From Chromohalobacter canadensis (lineage in GTDB: Bacteria; Pseudomonadota; Gammaproteobacteria; Pseudomonadales; Halomonadaceae), in NCBI RefSeq assembly GCF_029544075.1, contig NZ_JAJQJH010000005.1, positions 122,790 through 186,789 on the forward strand: a DNA stretch of 64,000 bases. The letters are read 5' to 3'. Shown piece after piece: positions 29,142-38,915 of the stretch (the first letter of the stretch is position 1; the number at the start of each line of letters is the position of its first letter). The notes under the pieces were generated by a model. It was not told the DNA's origin. It ran no database searches and worked only from the letters and a program-made list of their open reading frames with translations. The position numbers and the translations under genes were made by a program.

Positions 29142-29438
29142 CTACAGCACCATGTGCACACGCCCCGTCGCTTTCAGCGAATGGAACAGTGCATTGAGCT
29201 GGTCTTGCCCGGTGGCGTGAATCACTACGCGCACGGATTGAAAGCGGCCATTGCGGCTATCGACCATGCGCACGCTGCGACGATCGAAGCCAGGCGAGTG
29301 TTGCTCGACGATATCGACCACGGTGACCTTGAAGTCCGGTGCCGCGTCACCGACGATCTTGATAGGATACTGACAGGGAAACTCGATCTTGGGCGCTTCT
29401 GGCGATGCACCCTGCTCGGTTGGTGAAGTCTGTTGCAT
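29142..29438 (-). CDS. ybeD: DUF493/YbeD family protein
   Basis: Small ACT-like-fold protein (98 residues) of the DUF493 family, including IEFPCQYPIKIVG and the C-terminal HSLKATGRVHMVL. Its biochemical role is not established. The linkage dacA-ybeD-lipB-lipA is widespread and conserved here. GAGG nine bases before the ATG at 29438; a GTG at 29453 is less likely. Confidence 0.9.
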   Translation of the reverse strand: MQQTSPTEQGASPEAPKIEFPCQYPIKIVGDAAPDFKVTVVDIVEQHSPGFDRRSVRMVDSRNGRFQSVRVVIHATGQDQLNALFHSLKATGRVHMVL

Positions 29439-29505
29439 GAAGAACGGCCTCACATGGGCTCGACATGATATTTCCGAGTATTTTACTCAACCTTATCGTA
29501 TCGAC

Positions 29506-29538
29506 CAAGGGCAAAGCTTTCGAAACGCTTCGCCCTTG
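29506..29538 (-). terminator. Hairpin between dacA and ybeD
   Basis: CAAGGGCAAAGC and GCTTCGCCCTTG form 11 of 12 pairs around a nine-base loop, 18 bases after the dacA stop codon. No T-run. The gap 29439-29555 is otherwise AT-rich and probably holds the ybeD-lipB promoter. Confidence 0.4.
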
Positions 29539-29555
29539 AGCCGAACCACAGTGAA

Positions 29556-30758
29556 TCAGTCGAAAAACCCATTCACGAACTGCAGGACACTGTCCCAAAG
29601 GCGCTTGAAGAAGCCACCTTCGGAGATCGACTCCAGCGCTACCAGGGGACGCTCGTCGAGCACTTCACCATCTAGCTTGATTTTCAATGTGCCAAGCTGT
29701 TCTCCCTTCTCGACCGGCGCATCGATGGTTTTCTTGATGTCGAGCTGAGCGTTCAACTCATCACTGTGTCCACGCGGCACAGTCAAGTACACGTCATCCG
29801 CCACGCCCAGACGCAGCTCGTCCTTCTCGCCACCCCAGACACGCGGCTTGTTGAGCACGGCACCAGCTTCGTAGAGACGCTGTGTCTCGAAGAAGCGGAA
29901 CCCATAGCTCAACAGTTTCTGAGTTTCTTGGGCTCGTGCCTCGTCAGAATCGGTCCCCATCACCACGGCCACTAGGCGTATATCGTCCTTCTTGGCGGAT
30001 GCCACCAGGCAGTAGCCTGCCGCCTCGGTATGCCCTGTCTTCAAGCCATCGACGTTTGGATCGCGCCACAACAGGCGATTACGGTTGGGCTGACGGATAT
30101 CATTCCAGGTGAAGTACTTCTCCGAATACACTTCGTAGTGCTCGGGGTAGTCCTTGATGATGTGTTGTGCGATGACCGCCAGGTCGTGAGCCGATGAGTA
30201 GTGGTCATCGTGCGGCAGCCCGGTGGGGTTCATGAAATGCGTATGCTGGAGGTTCATACGCGAGGCCTGCTGATTCATGAGATCGGCAAAGGCGTCCTCA
30301 CTGCCAGCGATATGCTCCGACAATGCGACGCTGGCATCGTTGCCCGACTGAATCACGACCCCTCTGAGCAAATTGTCGACGCTTACCTTGCTCCCCGGGT
30401 TGAGGAACATCCGCGAACCACCGGTACGCCAAGCATTCTCGCTAATCGTGACCTTGTCGTCGGCATCGATATTCTCGGCGTCGATTTCACGCTCGACGAT
30501 ATAGGCGGTCATCATCTTGGTCAGACTGGCCGGCGGCAACTCCTTATCGGCATTGTGCTCGACCAGGATCTTGCCGCTATCGGCGTCCATCAGCACCCAG
30601 GAAGACGCCGCCAGGCTCGGTGCCGATGGTACCATCGACGACGGCACTGGCGAGGGCGCAGGGGGATCCTCGGCTTGCGCCACAGGGGTGAGACCACCGA
30701 CACCTAACGTGACCAATAAAACAATGCGTAACAATGACGATCGGGCGAACACTCTCAT
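29556..30758 (-). CDS. dacA: D-alanyl-D-alanine carboxypeptidase (PBP5/6 family)
   Basis: Trims the terminal D-Ala of peptidoglycan pentapeptides; 400 residues. Signal peptide ending VAQAE, then a Pro/Ser linker and the penicillin-binding domain with S78-L-T-K81, S138-G-N140 and K240-T-G. A PBP5 C-terminal beta domain follows, and the last 20 residues (FFKRLWDSVLQFVNGFFD) form the amphipathic membrane anchor typical of PBP5. Downstream of rlpA by 24 bases, in the cell-elongation cluster. Confidence 0.95.
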   Translation of the reverse strand: MRVFARSSLLRIVLLVTLGVGGLTPVAQAEDPPAPSPVPSSMVPSAPSLAASSWVLMDADSGKILVEHNADKELPPASLTKMMTAYIVEREIDAENIDADDKVTISENAWRTGGSRMFLNPGSKVSVDNLLRGVVIQSGNDASVALSEHIAGSEDAFADLMNQQASRMNLQHTHFMNPTGLPHDDHYSSAHDLAVIAQHIIKDYPEHYEVYSEKYFTWNDIRQPNRNRLLWRDPNVDGLKTGHTEAAGYCLVASAKKDDIRLVAVVMGTDSDEARAQETQKLLSYGFRFFETQRLYEAGAVLNKPRVWGGEKDELRLGVADDVYLTVPRGHSDELNAQLDIKKTIDAPVEKGEQLGTLKIKLDGEVLDERPLVALESISEGGFFKRLWDSVLQFVNGFFD

Positions 30759-30782
30759 GACAACTTTTCTCGCTAAGCGGGG

Positions 30783-31700
30783 TTACTCGGTAGCGGAAAC
30801 GACAAACGACTGATCAAAGCCCGCCGTTTGTAATTCCGCTTTGATGGAATTAAGATGCGACGCATCATGCACAGGCCCTACCTGAACACGATACACGGAC
30901 GCCTCTTCCCTTACGCGTACCGGACGCGATACCTGTCCTTGCAAGCGCTTTTCCAGCGCCTTGGCCCTGGCCGCGGAGCTCAGTGCCGCGACCTGAACAT
31001 ATTGTCCCGTGCCGTCCTGACCCTCGGTGGCACGATCTTGCTGGGACACCCCGGCGGTCGATGCTTCATCCGCGGCCCCCTGTGCCGATTCTCGAGCCGG
31101 TATGCCCGAGGACGCCTTGGCCACATCCCCATTGGAGGCTGGCTCGGTGGAAGGCTCATGCTGCTCGGCCCATTGCTTGGGGTCAATGGCTTCCACACGC
31201 ACATGTCCCGTTCCGTCTCCCAAGATGTCCAAGCGTGCCGCGGCGGCGTAAGACAAGTCGATCAAACGATCGCCATGAAATGGGCCACGATCATTGACGC
31301 GCACGATGACACTGCGCCGATTATCGAGGTTGGTCACGCGGACATAAGTCGGCAACGGTAGCGTGCGGTGCGCCGCCGACATCTTGTACATGTCATAGAT
31401 TTCCCCGCTCGCAGTGTCGTAACCCTGGAACTTGGTGCCATACCAGGACGCATCGCCTTCTTCCACATAGCCGCTGGGGTCGGACAGCACATGATAGGTC
31501 TCGCCCCACACCTCATAGGTGGAGCGATTGCCGCTCTTGGCCAGCGGCTCGTCCTTGGGTACCGCATCGGGAACATTCGCCACATCGGGCGGCGCGTCCG
31601 GATAAGCATCGTCTTGCTGCGCATAACGACCGCCGCCATCACTGGCGCACCCTGCCACCAACAGCATTAATACACACACAAGTACGCCGCCGATTCTCAT
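30783..31700 (-). CDS. rlpA: Septal/rare lipoprotein A, lytic transglycosylase RlpA
   Basis: Outer-membrane lipoprotein that, in Pseudomonas, cleaves peptide-free glycan at division sites. 305 residues: lipobox VAGC (Cys18), double-psi beta-barrel domain (GDASWYGTKFQGYDTASGE to VNDRGPFHGDRLIDLS), a low-complexity linker and a C-terminal SPOR domain that binds denuded glycan. Its ATG overlaps the mltB stop codon by four bases. Confidence 0.94.
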   Translation of the reverse strand: MRIGGVLVCVLMLLVAGCASDGGGRYAQQDDAYPDAPPDVANVPDAVPKDEPLAKSGNRSTYEVWGETYHVLSDPSGYVEEGDASWYGTKFQGYDTASGEIYDMYKMSAAHRTLPLPTYVRVTNLDNRRSVIVRVNDRGPFHGDRLIDLSYAAAARLDILGDGTGHVRVEAIDPKQWAEQHEPSTEPASNGDVAKASSGIPARESAQGAADEASTAGVSQQDRATEGQDGTGQYVQVAALSSAARAKALEKRLQGQVSRPVRVREEASVYRVQVGPVHDASHLNSIKAELQTAGFDQSFVVSATE

Positions 31701-32728
31701 GCATCATCCTTGTCGAGCGATGCCTGGATACCTGCTGCGAGTTCGGTGACAGCCATTGCGTATAGATAACTGTGGTTATAACGCGTGATCACATAAAAAT
31801 TTTCATGCCCCAACGCGTAGCGATAATCCCTCGACTCGAGCGCCAGGGACAGCGGAATGACACGCGACGCGTCGAGTTCACCGCGTGGGTGGATACCGGC
31901 ATCGGCAAGCGCCGCCAATCGCACGTAAGGCTCACGCGTGCGGTTGAAGTCGATCGCTTGCGGAGGCGTATCGGGACCATCGGCGGGCGTCACCACCGGC
32001 GCCCCTCGACGCCATCCATGTTCGGCGAAGTAATTGCCCACGCTGCCGATCGCATCCACGGGATCGTCCCACAGATCACGCCGCCCATCGTCATCGAAAT
32101 CGACGGCATAAGCGCGGTAGCTGGTCGGGATGAATTGCGGGTAACCCATGGCGCCGGCATAGGAGCCTTTGGGGGCTTCCGGCGAAATCCCTTGATCTAG
32201 GGTGATTTCAAGAAACGCCGCCAATTCGCCACGGAAGAACTCGCCACGCGAGGGGTGATGAAAAGCAAGCGTAGCGAGCGAATCGAGCACACGATGACGC
32301 CCCTTGTGCTGACCATAACGCGTCTCGACACCGATAATCGCAGCAATGTAGGCGGGCGGCACGCCGTATTCTCGTTCGGCGCGCGCAAGGGCATCACGGT
32401 GCTCACGAATGAACGCTACGCCTTCTTGAATGCGCTTGGGCTGCACGAAGATGTCGCGGTATTCATGCCAACTCAAGCGACGCTCGGCCGCTCCCTGCAT
32501 GGCGTCCAGCACGTCCTGGCGAAACCGGGCGTGGCGCAATGCCTGGGTCACGTCATCGCGAGAAATGCCGCTCCCTGATACGTCATCGACCCACTCGCGG
32601 ATATCAGCGTGCGAGGCAGGATCGAACTCCTCGGCCGCATGCGCCGAGGGAAACAGGGCTACCCCGCATAGCAATGCCGCCGCCGGGGCAAACCCTCGCC
32701 AATGGGACCGCACATTATTCCACTTCAT
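31697..32728 (-). CDS. mltB: Lytic murein transglycosylase B
   Basis: Cleaves glycan strands with 1,6-anhydromuramic acid formation; 343 residues. Signal peptide ends SAHAAEEFD and has no lipobox, so the protein is probably soluble in the periplasm, unlike E. coli MltB. Catalytic glutamate in GVETRYGQHKG, then GAMGYPQFIPTSYRAYAVDF, the MltB-family signature. It lies between rlpA and rodA and is probably co-transcribed. Confidence 0.94.
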   Translation of the reverse strand: MKWNNVRSHWRGFAPAAALLCGVALFPSAHAAEEFDPASHADIREWVDDVSGSGISRDDVTQALRHARFRQDVLDAMQGAAERRLSWHEYRDIFVQPKRIQEGVAFIREHRDALARAEREYGVPPAYIAAIIGVETRYGQHKGRHRVLDSLATLAFHHPSRGEFFRGELAAFLEITLDQGISPEAPKGSYAGAMGYPQFIPTSYRAYAVDFDDDGRRDLWDDPVDAIGSVGNYFAEHGWRRGAPVVTPADGPDTPPQAIDFNRTREPYVRLAALADAGIHPRGELDASRVIPLSLALESRDYRYALGHENFYVITRYNHSYLYAMAVTELAAGIQASLDKDDA

Positions 32729-32786
32729 CAGGCTCTGACTCCTTGGCCCTGGGCTGTCGTTGCCTCCTTTCAGCGTCGCGCCCTGC

Positions 32787-33932
32787 CTAGCGCGGCAACA
32801 ACCGTCGGTGGGTATGAACGGACATGAGGATACCGAAACCGATCAGCAAGGTCACGCTGGACGTACCGCCGAAACTGACCAGCGGCAACGGCACACCAAC
32901 GACAGGCAAAATGCCGCTGACCATGCCCATATTGACGAAGACATAGATGAAGAATGTCAGCACGATGCTGCCGCCGACCAGGCGCCCATAGGTGTCCTGG
33001 GCGGTATTGGCGAGAAACAGGCCACGCCCCACGATGAGCACGTAGAGGGCCAGGAAGACCAGCATCCCGATCAACCCCCACTCCTCTCCCAGCACAGCGC
33101 CAATGAAGTCGGTATGACGCTCGGGAAGAAACTCCAACTGAGATTGAGTTCCCAAGCCCCAACCCTTGCCGAAGACGCCACCACTGCCGATGGCCGTTTT
33201 CGACTGGATGATATTCCAACCGGCCCCCAGTGGGTCACTTTCGGGATTGAGGAAGGTCAATACGCGTTGGCGTTGGTATTCATGCATATTGAACCAGAGT
33301 AGGGGCAAGGCGGATGCAAGGAGCACCGCCAACAAGCCGATTACCCGCCATGACAGGCCCGCCAGGAAGATGACGAACACTGCCGCGCAGGCCACCAGCA
33401 ATGACGTCCCCAGGTCAGGCTGACGCATGATTAGCATCACCGGCATACCGATGATCAAGGCACAGACCAGCAGGTCGCGCATGCTCGGCGGCAGCGGTCT
33501 CTTATAGAGATACGTCGCCACCATCATGGGCACCGCCAGTTTCATCAACTCGGATGGCTGAAAACGGATTATTCCGGGGATTTCCAGCCAGCGCTGCGCC
33601 CCCATCCCCATGTCGCCCATCACTTCCACCGCCACGAGCATGGCTACCCCTATGAAGTAGCCGAGGGGGGTCCAACGGCATAACGTACCTGGCGAAAATT
33701 GGGCAATCACGAACATGGCCAGCAAGGCCACACCGAAACGCGACGTCTGTCCTAGCGTAACGGCAAGACTCATGCCACTGGCGCTGTACAAGACTACCAG
33801 CCCCGCCCCCATTAGGCTCAGCAGCAGCAAAAGCAGCCAAGGGTCGAGATGAAGGCGCGACCAGAGGGAGCGCTTGCGCCCCATGCCATCCGACGGTGAC
33901 CGACTGAAGTGACGCCATTCAAGTCCCTTCAA
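32787..33932 (-). CDS. rodA: Rod-shape SEDS glycosyltransferase RodA
   Basis: Peptidoglycan polymerase of the elongation complex, partner of PBP2. About ten membrane segments; family motifs QPDLGTSLL, GLGTQSQLEFLPERHTDFI and the C-terminal GGTSSVTLLIGFGILMSV. I place the start at TTG 33932 (381 residues) because a perfect AAGGAGG lies nine bases before it, inside the end of mrdA. The ATG at 33884 has only GGATGG. The TTG start overlaps mrdA by 14 bases, giving coupled PBP2-RodA synthesis. Confidence 0.9.
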   Translation of the reverse strand: MKGLEWRHFSRSPSDGMGRKRSLWSRLHLDPWLLLLLLSLMGAGLVVLYSASGMSLAVTLGQTSRFGVALLAMFVIAQFSPGTLCRWTPLGYFIGVAMLVAVEVMGDMGMGAQRWLEIPGIIRFQPSELMKLAVPMMVATYLYKRPLPPSMRDLLVCALIIGMPVMLIMRQPDLGTSLLVACAAVFVIFLAGLSWRVIGLLAVLLASALPLLWFNMHEYQRQRVLTFLNPESDPLGAGWNIIQSKTAIGSGGVFGKGWGLGTQSQLEFLPERHTDFIGAVLGEEWGLIGMLVFLALYVLIVGRGLFLANTAQDTYGRLVGGSIVLTFFIYVFVNMGMVSGILPVVGVPLPLVSFGGTSSVTLLIGFGILMSVHTHRRLLPR

Positions 33933-35820
33933 CTTCGACGTCCTCCTTGATGAGTTCTTCGGCTTGATGGGTGTTCTCGTCATCGGGCAGGAGCCACTCG
34001 TCTGCCAGGGCGCGAGCCAGGCCCGCAGCATGTGAACTACCGCCCCCGGCGTTTTCGACGATCACGGCGATGGCTATCTGCGGATCGTCCACAGGCGCGA
34101 ACGCCGTGAACAAGGCGTGATCACGCAAACGTTCCTTGAGCTCGTCGGCATCGTATTTTTGGTTTTGCCCCAAAGAAAACACCTGGGCCGTGCCCGACTT
34201 GCCCGCCATGTCGTATTTCAGTCCTTTACCGATATGGCGTGCAGTGCCCTCTCTGCCACTAACGACTTTTTCCATGCCGTTGAACACGTCATCCCACCAG
34301 ACCTCCTTGTCGAGCGTCACGTCAGGCTTGGTGTTCTTGAAAGGCGGTTCGATCGAGGTCTCACCGACGCGTTTGGCCAAATGTGGACGCACCCAATCCC
34401 CACGGTTGGCCAGCGTTGCCTCCGCCGTTGCGAGCTGCAATGGTGTGACCATCCAGTAGCCTTGCCCGATACCCGCCGAGAGCGTTTCCCCGGGATACCA
34501 CACTTGTCCGTATTTCTCGCGTTTCCACTCACGGGAAGGCACGGTCCCCGATGAAGCCCCTTGCACATCCAACGAGGTGACCTCCCCAAACCCGAACTTG
34601 TACATGAAGTTGGATAAAGCATCGATGCCCAAGCGATGCGCCATGGTGTAGAAGTAGGTGTTGTTGGAAACGGCAAGGGCGCGCTCCAGATCGACACGGC
34701 CATGCCCCCAGCGCAACCAGTTCCGATAGTGGCGCGAATCGTTGGGCAGCTTGTAATATCCTGGGTCATAGATGACTTCTTGGGGCGTCACGACACCATT
34801 TTGAAGCGCGGCCAAGGCCTCGAAAGGCTTGATGGTCGACCCGATCGGATACTGGCCGCGCACGGCCCGGTTGAACAGCGGCAGATCAAGATTCTCTTGC
34901 AGCGACTGATAGTCCTTGTAGGAAATACCGGTCACGAACTCGTTGGAATTGAATCCCGGGGCAGAGACCATCGCTAAAATATCACCGGTCTGAGGTTGAA
35001 TCGCGACGATGGAACCGCGCCGCCCATCCAGCAGATCGTAAGCCATCTGTTGAAGTCGCGTGTCGATGGTCAGCGTCAAGTCCTTGCCCGGTTCTGGCGG
35101 TGTACGCTCAAGCTCGCGTAGCACACGACCTCGGGCGTTGGTTTCCACCTTACGCAGGCCAGCCTGCCCATGCAGCGCGTTTTCGTACTGCTTCTCGATA
35201 CCGGTCTTACCGATATAATGCGTGCCCGCATAGTTGCCGCTATCCAACGAGGCCAGTTCTTGCTCGTTGATTCGCCCGACATAGCCAAGCACATGCGACA
35301 TGATCTTGGGATTGGGATAATGACGTAGCCACTGTGCTTCGACCTCGACTCCTGGGAGCCGGTAACGATTGACGGCTAACCGTGCGATTTGTCGTTCGTT
35401 GAGACCGCTCATCAACAATGCCGGTTGATAGGGTCTTTGACGTTGGCGCGACCGTTTGCGAAACGCCTCGACCTGCGTTTCGTCCAGCCCCAGGATGTCG
35501 ACCAGTCGGTCGAGAGTGGCATCAATATCCTTGACCCGCTCCCGTACGATAGTCAGGTTATAGGTTGGGCGGTTCTCAGCGACCAATTGGCCTTGGCGAT
35601 CGTAGATGAGCCCACGCGTCGGTGGCAACGGTTCGACACGCACACGATTCTTCTCGGAACGCGTGGTGAACACATCATGCTCGACAACCTGGAGATAGAA
35701 AAGACGAGCGCCCAACCCCCCGGCCATCAATAATACGAGTAATGCCGCCAGTAGCGAGCGAGACCGAAATACACGGACTTCTCGAGCGGTATCCTTGATT
35801 GGGTCGCGTCGTTTACGCAT
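33919..35820 (-). CDS. mrdA: Penicillin-binding protein 2 (transpeptidase)
   Basis: Class B transpeptidase that cross-links peptidoglycan during elongation; 633 residues. Short cytoplasmic tail, one transmembrane helix (about 22-44), pedestal domain, then the transpeptidase domain with S328-T-I-K331, S385-N-N387 and K541-S-G-T. Forms the elongasome core with RodA. Upstream is rlmH, 63 bases away. Confidence 0.96.
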   Translation of the reverse strand: MRKRRDPIKDTAREVRVFRSRSLLAALLVLLMAGGLGARLFYLQVVEHDVFTTRSEKNRVRVEPLPPTRGLIYDRQGQLVAENRPTYNLTIVRERVKDIDATLDRLVDILGLDETQVEAFRKRSRQRQRPYQPALLMSGLNERQIARLAVNRYRLPGVEVEAQWLRHYPNPKIMSHVLGYVGRINEQELASLDSGNYAGTHYIGKTGIEKQYENALHGQAGLRKVETNARGRVLRELERTPPEPGKDLTLTIDTRLQQMAYDLLDGRRGSIVAIQPQTGDILAMVSAPGFNSNEFVTGISYKDYQSLQENLDLPLFNRAVRGQYPIGSTIKPFEALAALQNGVVTPQEVIYDPGYYKLPNDSRHYRNWLRWGHGRVDLERALAVSNNTYFYTMAHRLGIDALSNFMYKFGFGEVTSLDVQGASSGTVPSREWKREKYGQVWYPGETLSAGIGQGYWMVTPLQLATAEATLANRGDWVRPHLAKRVGETSIEPPFKNTKPDVTLDKEVWWDDVFNGMEKVVSGREGTARHIGKGLKYDMAGKSGTAQVFSLGQNQKYDADELKERLRDHALFTAFAPVDDPQIAIAVIVENAGGGSSHAAGLARALADEWLLPDDENTHQAEELIKEDVEVEGT

Positions 35821-35883
35821 GGGTCCCCGATAACAGGCGGGAAGGTGGAAGGTAGCTGCTGAACAGGTATCTAGCCCCGTTAA

Positions 35884-36351
35884 TCATCGGTGATAGGGAT
35901 GGCCAGCCAACAAGGTCCAGGCGCGATATAGCTGCTCAGCCAGCAAAATACGTACCAGTGGATGAGGCAACGTCAATGCCGAGAGCGACCAACGTTGCTC
36001 GGCTCGCGCCAATAGACGTGAATCGAGCCCGTCCGGCCCACCCACCAGGCACGCCACGTCGCGACCCTCCTGGCGCCATTGTTCGGCGTTGGCGGCCAAT
36101 CGCTCGGTGCTCCAACTTCGACCCTCGACATCCAATGCGATTACACGCTCCTGATCGCGCAGCTTCGCCAGCATGGCGTCGCCTTCGCCCTGAACCGCAC
36201 GGGCCACATCGGCGTTCTTGCCCCGCTTGCCGGGCGCAATCTCGACGATGTCCACGCTGAAATCACGCGGCAGTCGCTTGAGGTATTCATCGACACCCTG
36301 CGTGACCCAACCGGGCATGCGAGTCCCCACGGCGAGCACGCGAAGCTTCAT
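35884..36351 (-). CDS. rlmH: 23S rRNA pseudouridine-1915 N3-methyltransferase
   Basis: SPOUT-family methyltransferase acting on helix 69 of 23S rRNA in 70S ribosomes; 155 residues, the standard length. The knot region holds [23 protein letters not shown] and the C-terminal [20 protein letters not shown]. Its ATG overlaps the rsfS stop by four bases. The rsfS-rlmH-mrdA-rodA order is conserved in gammaproteobacteria. Confidence 0.96.
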   Translation of the reverse strand: MKLRVLAVGTRMPGWVTQGVDEYLKRLPRDFSVDIVEIAPGKRGKNADVARAVQGEGDAMLAKLRDQERVIALDVEGRSWSTERLAANAEQWRQEGRDVACLVGGPDGLDSRLLARAEQRWSLSALTLPHPLVRILLAEQLYRAWTLLAGHPYHR

Positions 36352-36719
36352 CCACGCACCTCGCCAAGCGCCCCCTCAACGGATACCCCATCGCTGGGTA
36401 GATCCGACCACAAGCGCTCAAGATCGTATAGCTGACGGGTCTCGGGCAGCATGACGTGGATTACGAGATCGCCCAAATCGACCAGGACCCAATCGCTCCC
36501 TTGGTGACCCTCGATACCCAAGGGACGGCATCCCGCTTCCTTGACTTTCTCCACCACACTTTCGGCCAGGGCGCCGATGTGTCGGCTCGATGTACCACTG
36601 GCGACGATCATGGTGTCGGTGACGCTGGTCAACGAGGCGACATCGAGTTCGGCAACGTCACGTGCCTTGAGTTCCTCGAGCGTGTCCATTACCAGCGTTT
36701 TGAGTGCTTCAGTCTGCAT
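36348..36719 (-). CDS. rsfS: Ribosomal silencing factor RsfS
   Basis: Binds ribosomal protein uL14 and blocks subunit joining in starvation; 123 residues. Hallmarks: [23 protein letters not shown] and [31 protein letters not shown]. The start at 36719 ([10 protein letters not shown]) matches the family N-terminus; an ATG at 36740 is possible, and both starts have closely spaced Shine-Dalgarno sequences. nadD lies upstream across a 140-base gap. Confidence 0.93.
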   Translation of the reverse strand: MQTEALKTLVMDTLEELKARDVAELDVASLTSVTDTMIVASGTSSRHIGALAESVVEKVKEAGCRPLGIEGHQGSDWVLVDLGDLVIHVMLPETRQLYDLERLWSDLPSDGVSVEGALGEVRG

Positions 36720-36859
36720 AGCTCCTCGTTCATGTGTCATACCCCTTCGGGCAAGGCCCGCATTCTACCGCGCTGACACCAAACCGCCAGGGGCAAGGTT
36801 AAAAAGCCTTTGGGTAGCGCCACCACACGCCAGGCCCCTTTCATTGATTGATGACGACA

Positions 36860-37516
36860 TCATCGATAAAGACGATGCGCCAGGAGATAGCGTTCCACAG
36901 CATCGGGTAGCAAATAACGCACGCTTTTACCGCGCTGCAATCGCTCCCGAATCGCCGTGGCCGAAATCGCCATGCGCGTGGGCAGGCTTAAATGCAGCAG
37001 CCCCCCCGCAGGCGACTGCATCAGCGTATCGGCACTCTCCACTTCACGGCCTTCGATCAGCGTGTCGAGCGCCGTCGGAAGCGGCTGTTGGTGATCGGGA
37101 CGATCGATGACGACGACATGCGCGAGCTCGAACAGACGCGCCGGCTCGTGCCATTCGGCCAAGTGCAGATAGGCGTCGTGCCCCAGCGCCATGACCAGGC
37201 GCGCCTGCGTACCCAGCTCTTCGCGCAAGGACGCCAGGGTCGCGGTGGAATAGGAAGGCCCCTCGCGGCGGATCTCGCGATCATCTACGTAAAGCCCCGG
37301 TGTATCAGCGATGCCCAGCGCCAACATGGTCGCGCGCTGCTCGGCATCGACGCCTGGGGTAGCTCGATGCGGTGGCACCCGCGCCGGGACCATGTGCACG
37401 CTATCGAGCGCCAGCGCCTCGCGCAGCTCGAGCGCGCTACGCAGATGCCCCACGTGCACGGGATCGAAGGTACCGCCCAGCATCGCGACGCGCGGCGGGA
37501 CCTCAGCTGCGCACAT
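36860..37516 (-). CDS. nadD: Nicotinate-nucleotide adenylyltransferase
   Basis: Makes deamido-NAD from nicotinate mononucleotide and ATP. 218 residues from the ATG at 37516. Nucleotidyltransferase motif [13 protein letters not shown] near the start and [10 protein letters not shown] (ISxTxIR) near the end. It overlaps the 3' end of proA by 14 bases. An adjacent ATG at 37522 or a later one at 37483 are less favoured. The proA-nadD-rsfS-rlmH order is common. Confidence 0.94.
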   Translation of the reverse strand: MCAAEVPPRVAMLGGTFDPVHVGHLRSALELREALALDSVHMVPARVPPHRATPGVDAEQRATMLALGIADTPGLYVDDREIRREGPSYSTATLASLREELGTQARLVMALGHDAYLHLAEWHEPARLFELAHVVVIDRPDHQQPLPTALDTLIEGREVESADTLMQSPAGGLLHLSLPTRMAISATAIRERLQRGKSVRYLLPDAVERYLLAHRLYR

Positions 37517-38789
37517 GGCCATCGCCGTATACGATGTATTTCTCGCTGGTGAGGCCTTCCAGGCCAACGGGACCTCGCGCATGCAGCTTATCGGTGGAAA
37601 TGCCGATCTCCGCCCCTAACCCATATTCAAAACCATCGGCGAAACGCGTCGAGGCATTGACCATGACAGAGCTGGAGTCGACTTCAGTCAGAAAGCGCCG
37701 CGCGTCGGTGAGGTTCTCGGTAACAATGGCATCGGTATGGTGCGAGCCATAAGTATTGATGTGCGTGATCGCTTCTTCCAAGTTATCGACTATGCGAATG
37801 GCCACGATCGGTGCGAGGTATTCGCTATACCAATCGTCCTCAGTCACGGCAACGGCGTCCGCCACCCAGGCCCGCGTCCGTTCGCATGCACGCATTTCGA
37901 CACCCTTGCGGCGATAGATATCGACCAACTCAGGGAGCACCCGGGGCGCTGCCTCGGCATGCATCAGCAGTGTTTCCATGGCATTGCAAGGCGAGTAGCG
38001 CTGGGTCTTGGCGTTGTCGGCGATGGCCACCGCCTTGGCCGGATCGGCGGCCCGGTCGACATATACATGGCAGATGCCATCAAGATGCTTGATTACCGGC
38101 ACGCGCGCGTCTCTTGAGATGCGCTCGATCAACCCCTTCCCACCGCGCGGCACGATGACATCGACGAACTCCGGCATGGCGATCAATGCGCCGACCGCCG
38201 CACGGTCGGTCGTCGCCACGACTTGCACGCAGGCCTCGTCGAGTTCTGCTGCCCTGAGTCCCTGCCGGATACATTCCGCAATGGCTCGGTTGGAGTGGAT
38301 CGCCTCGGAGCCACCGCGCAAGATCGTTGCATTGCCTGATTTCAAGCAAAGGCTGGCGGCGTCCACGGTGACGTTGGGGCGCGATTCGTAGACGATACCC
38401 ACCACGCCCAGCGCGACGCGCATCTTGCCCACCTGAAGCCCTGAGGGTAGATAGCGCATGTCACGAATCTCGCCAATCGGGTCGGACAAGGCAGCCACTT
38501 GACGCAAGCCCTCGATCATCGTGTCGATACGTGCCGGAGTCAGCGCCAGACGATCCAGCAGCGCCTCGTCAAGGCCGTTATTGCGCCCCGCCTCGAGATC
38601 GCGGTGGTTGGCGGTTTCCAATGCATCACGCGCCTCATCCAGGGCACTCGCCATGGCGAGTAACGCACGGTTCTTTTGCGCAGTGGTGGCGCGGGCCAGC
38701 ACGCGTGACGCACCACGCGCCCGTACGCCCATCGCATGCATGTAAGCATCGACGTCGGCGATCTCGGAATCGGAAATTTCAAGGGCCAT
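37503..38789 (-). CDS. proA: Gamma-glutamyl phosphate reductase
   Basis: NADPH-dependent second step of proline synthesis, giving glutamate semialdehyde; 428 residues. Aldehyde-dehydrogenase fold with [16 protein letters not shown], the catalytic cysteine in [13 protein letters not shown], and the C-terminal [19 protein letters not shown]. Start at 38789 ([10 protein letters not shown]); AGGAG is rather far away (12 bases). Proline can also serve as an osmolyte in halophiles, but nothing here shows salt control. Confidence 0.95.
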   Translation of the reverse strand: MALEISDSEIADVDAYMHAMGVRARGASRVLARATTAQKNRALLAMASALDEARDALETANHRDLEAGRNNGLDEALLDRLALTPARIDTMIEGLRQVAALSDPIGEIRDMRYLPSGLQVGKMRVALGVVGIVYESRPNVTVDAASLCLKSGNATILRGGSEAIHSNRAIAECIRQGLRAAELDEACVQVVATTDRAAVGALIAMPEFVDVIVPRGGKGLIERISRDARVPVIKHLDGICHVYVDRAADPAKAVAIADNAKTQRYSPCNAMETLLMHAEAAPRVLPELVDIYRRKGVEMRACERTRAWVADAVAVTEDDWYSEYLAPIVAIRIVDNLEEAITHINTYGSHHTDAIVTENLTDARRFLTEVDSSSVMVNASTRFADGFEYGLGAEIGISTDKLHARGPVGLEGLTSEKYIVYGDGHVRS

Positions 38790-38915
38790 GCGGGCAATTT
38801 TCTCCTGGGTATCCGCCGGGAAGCATATGATAATCGGTGCTTTCCGAAGCATGACGGCAGAGGCACAACGGCTATACTGCCGGCACCGCTGGGAAAGGAA
38901 TCACTATACGGCACC

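Noticed and set aside
38736..38915. Upstream extension of the first GGDEF-like gene
   Set aside because: It overlaps proA in the opposite direction and contains no membrane helix; the ATG at 38916 gives a standard N-terminus before the first membrane segment.
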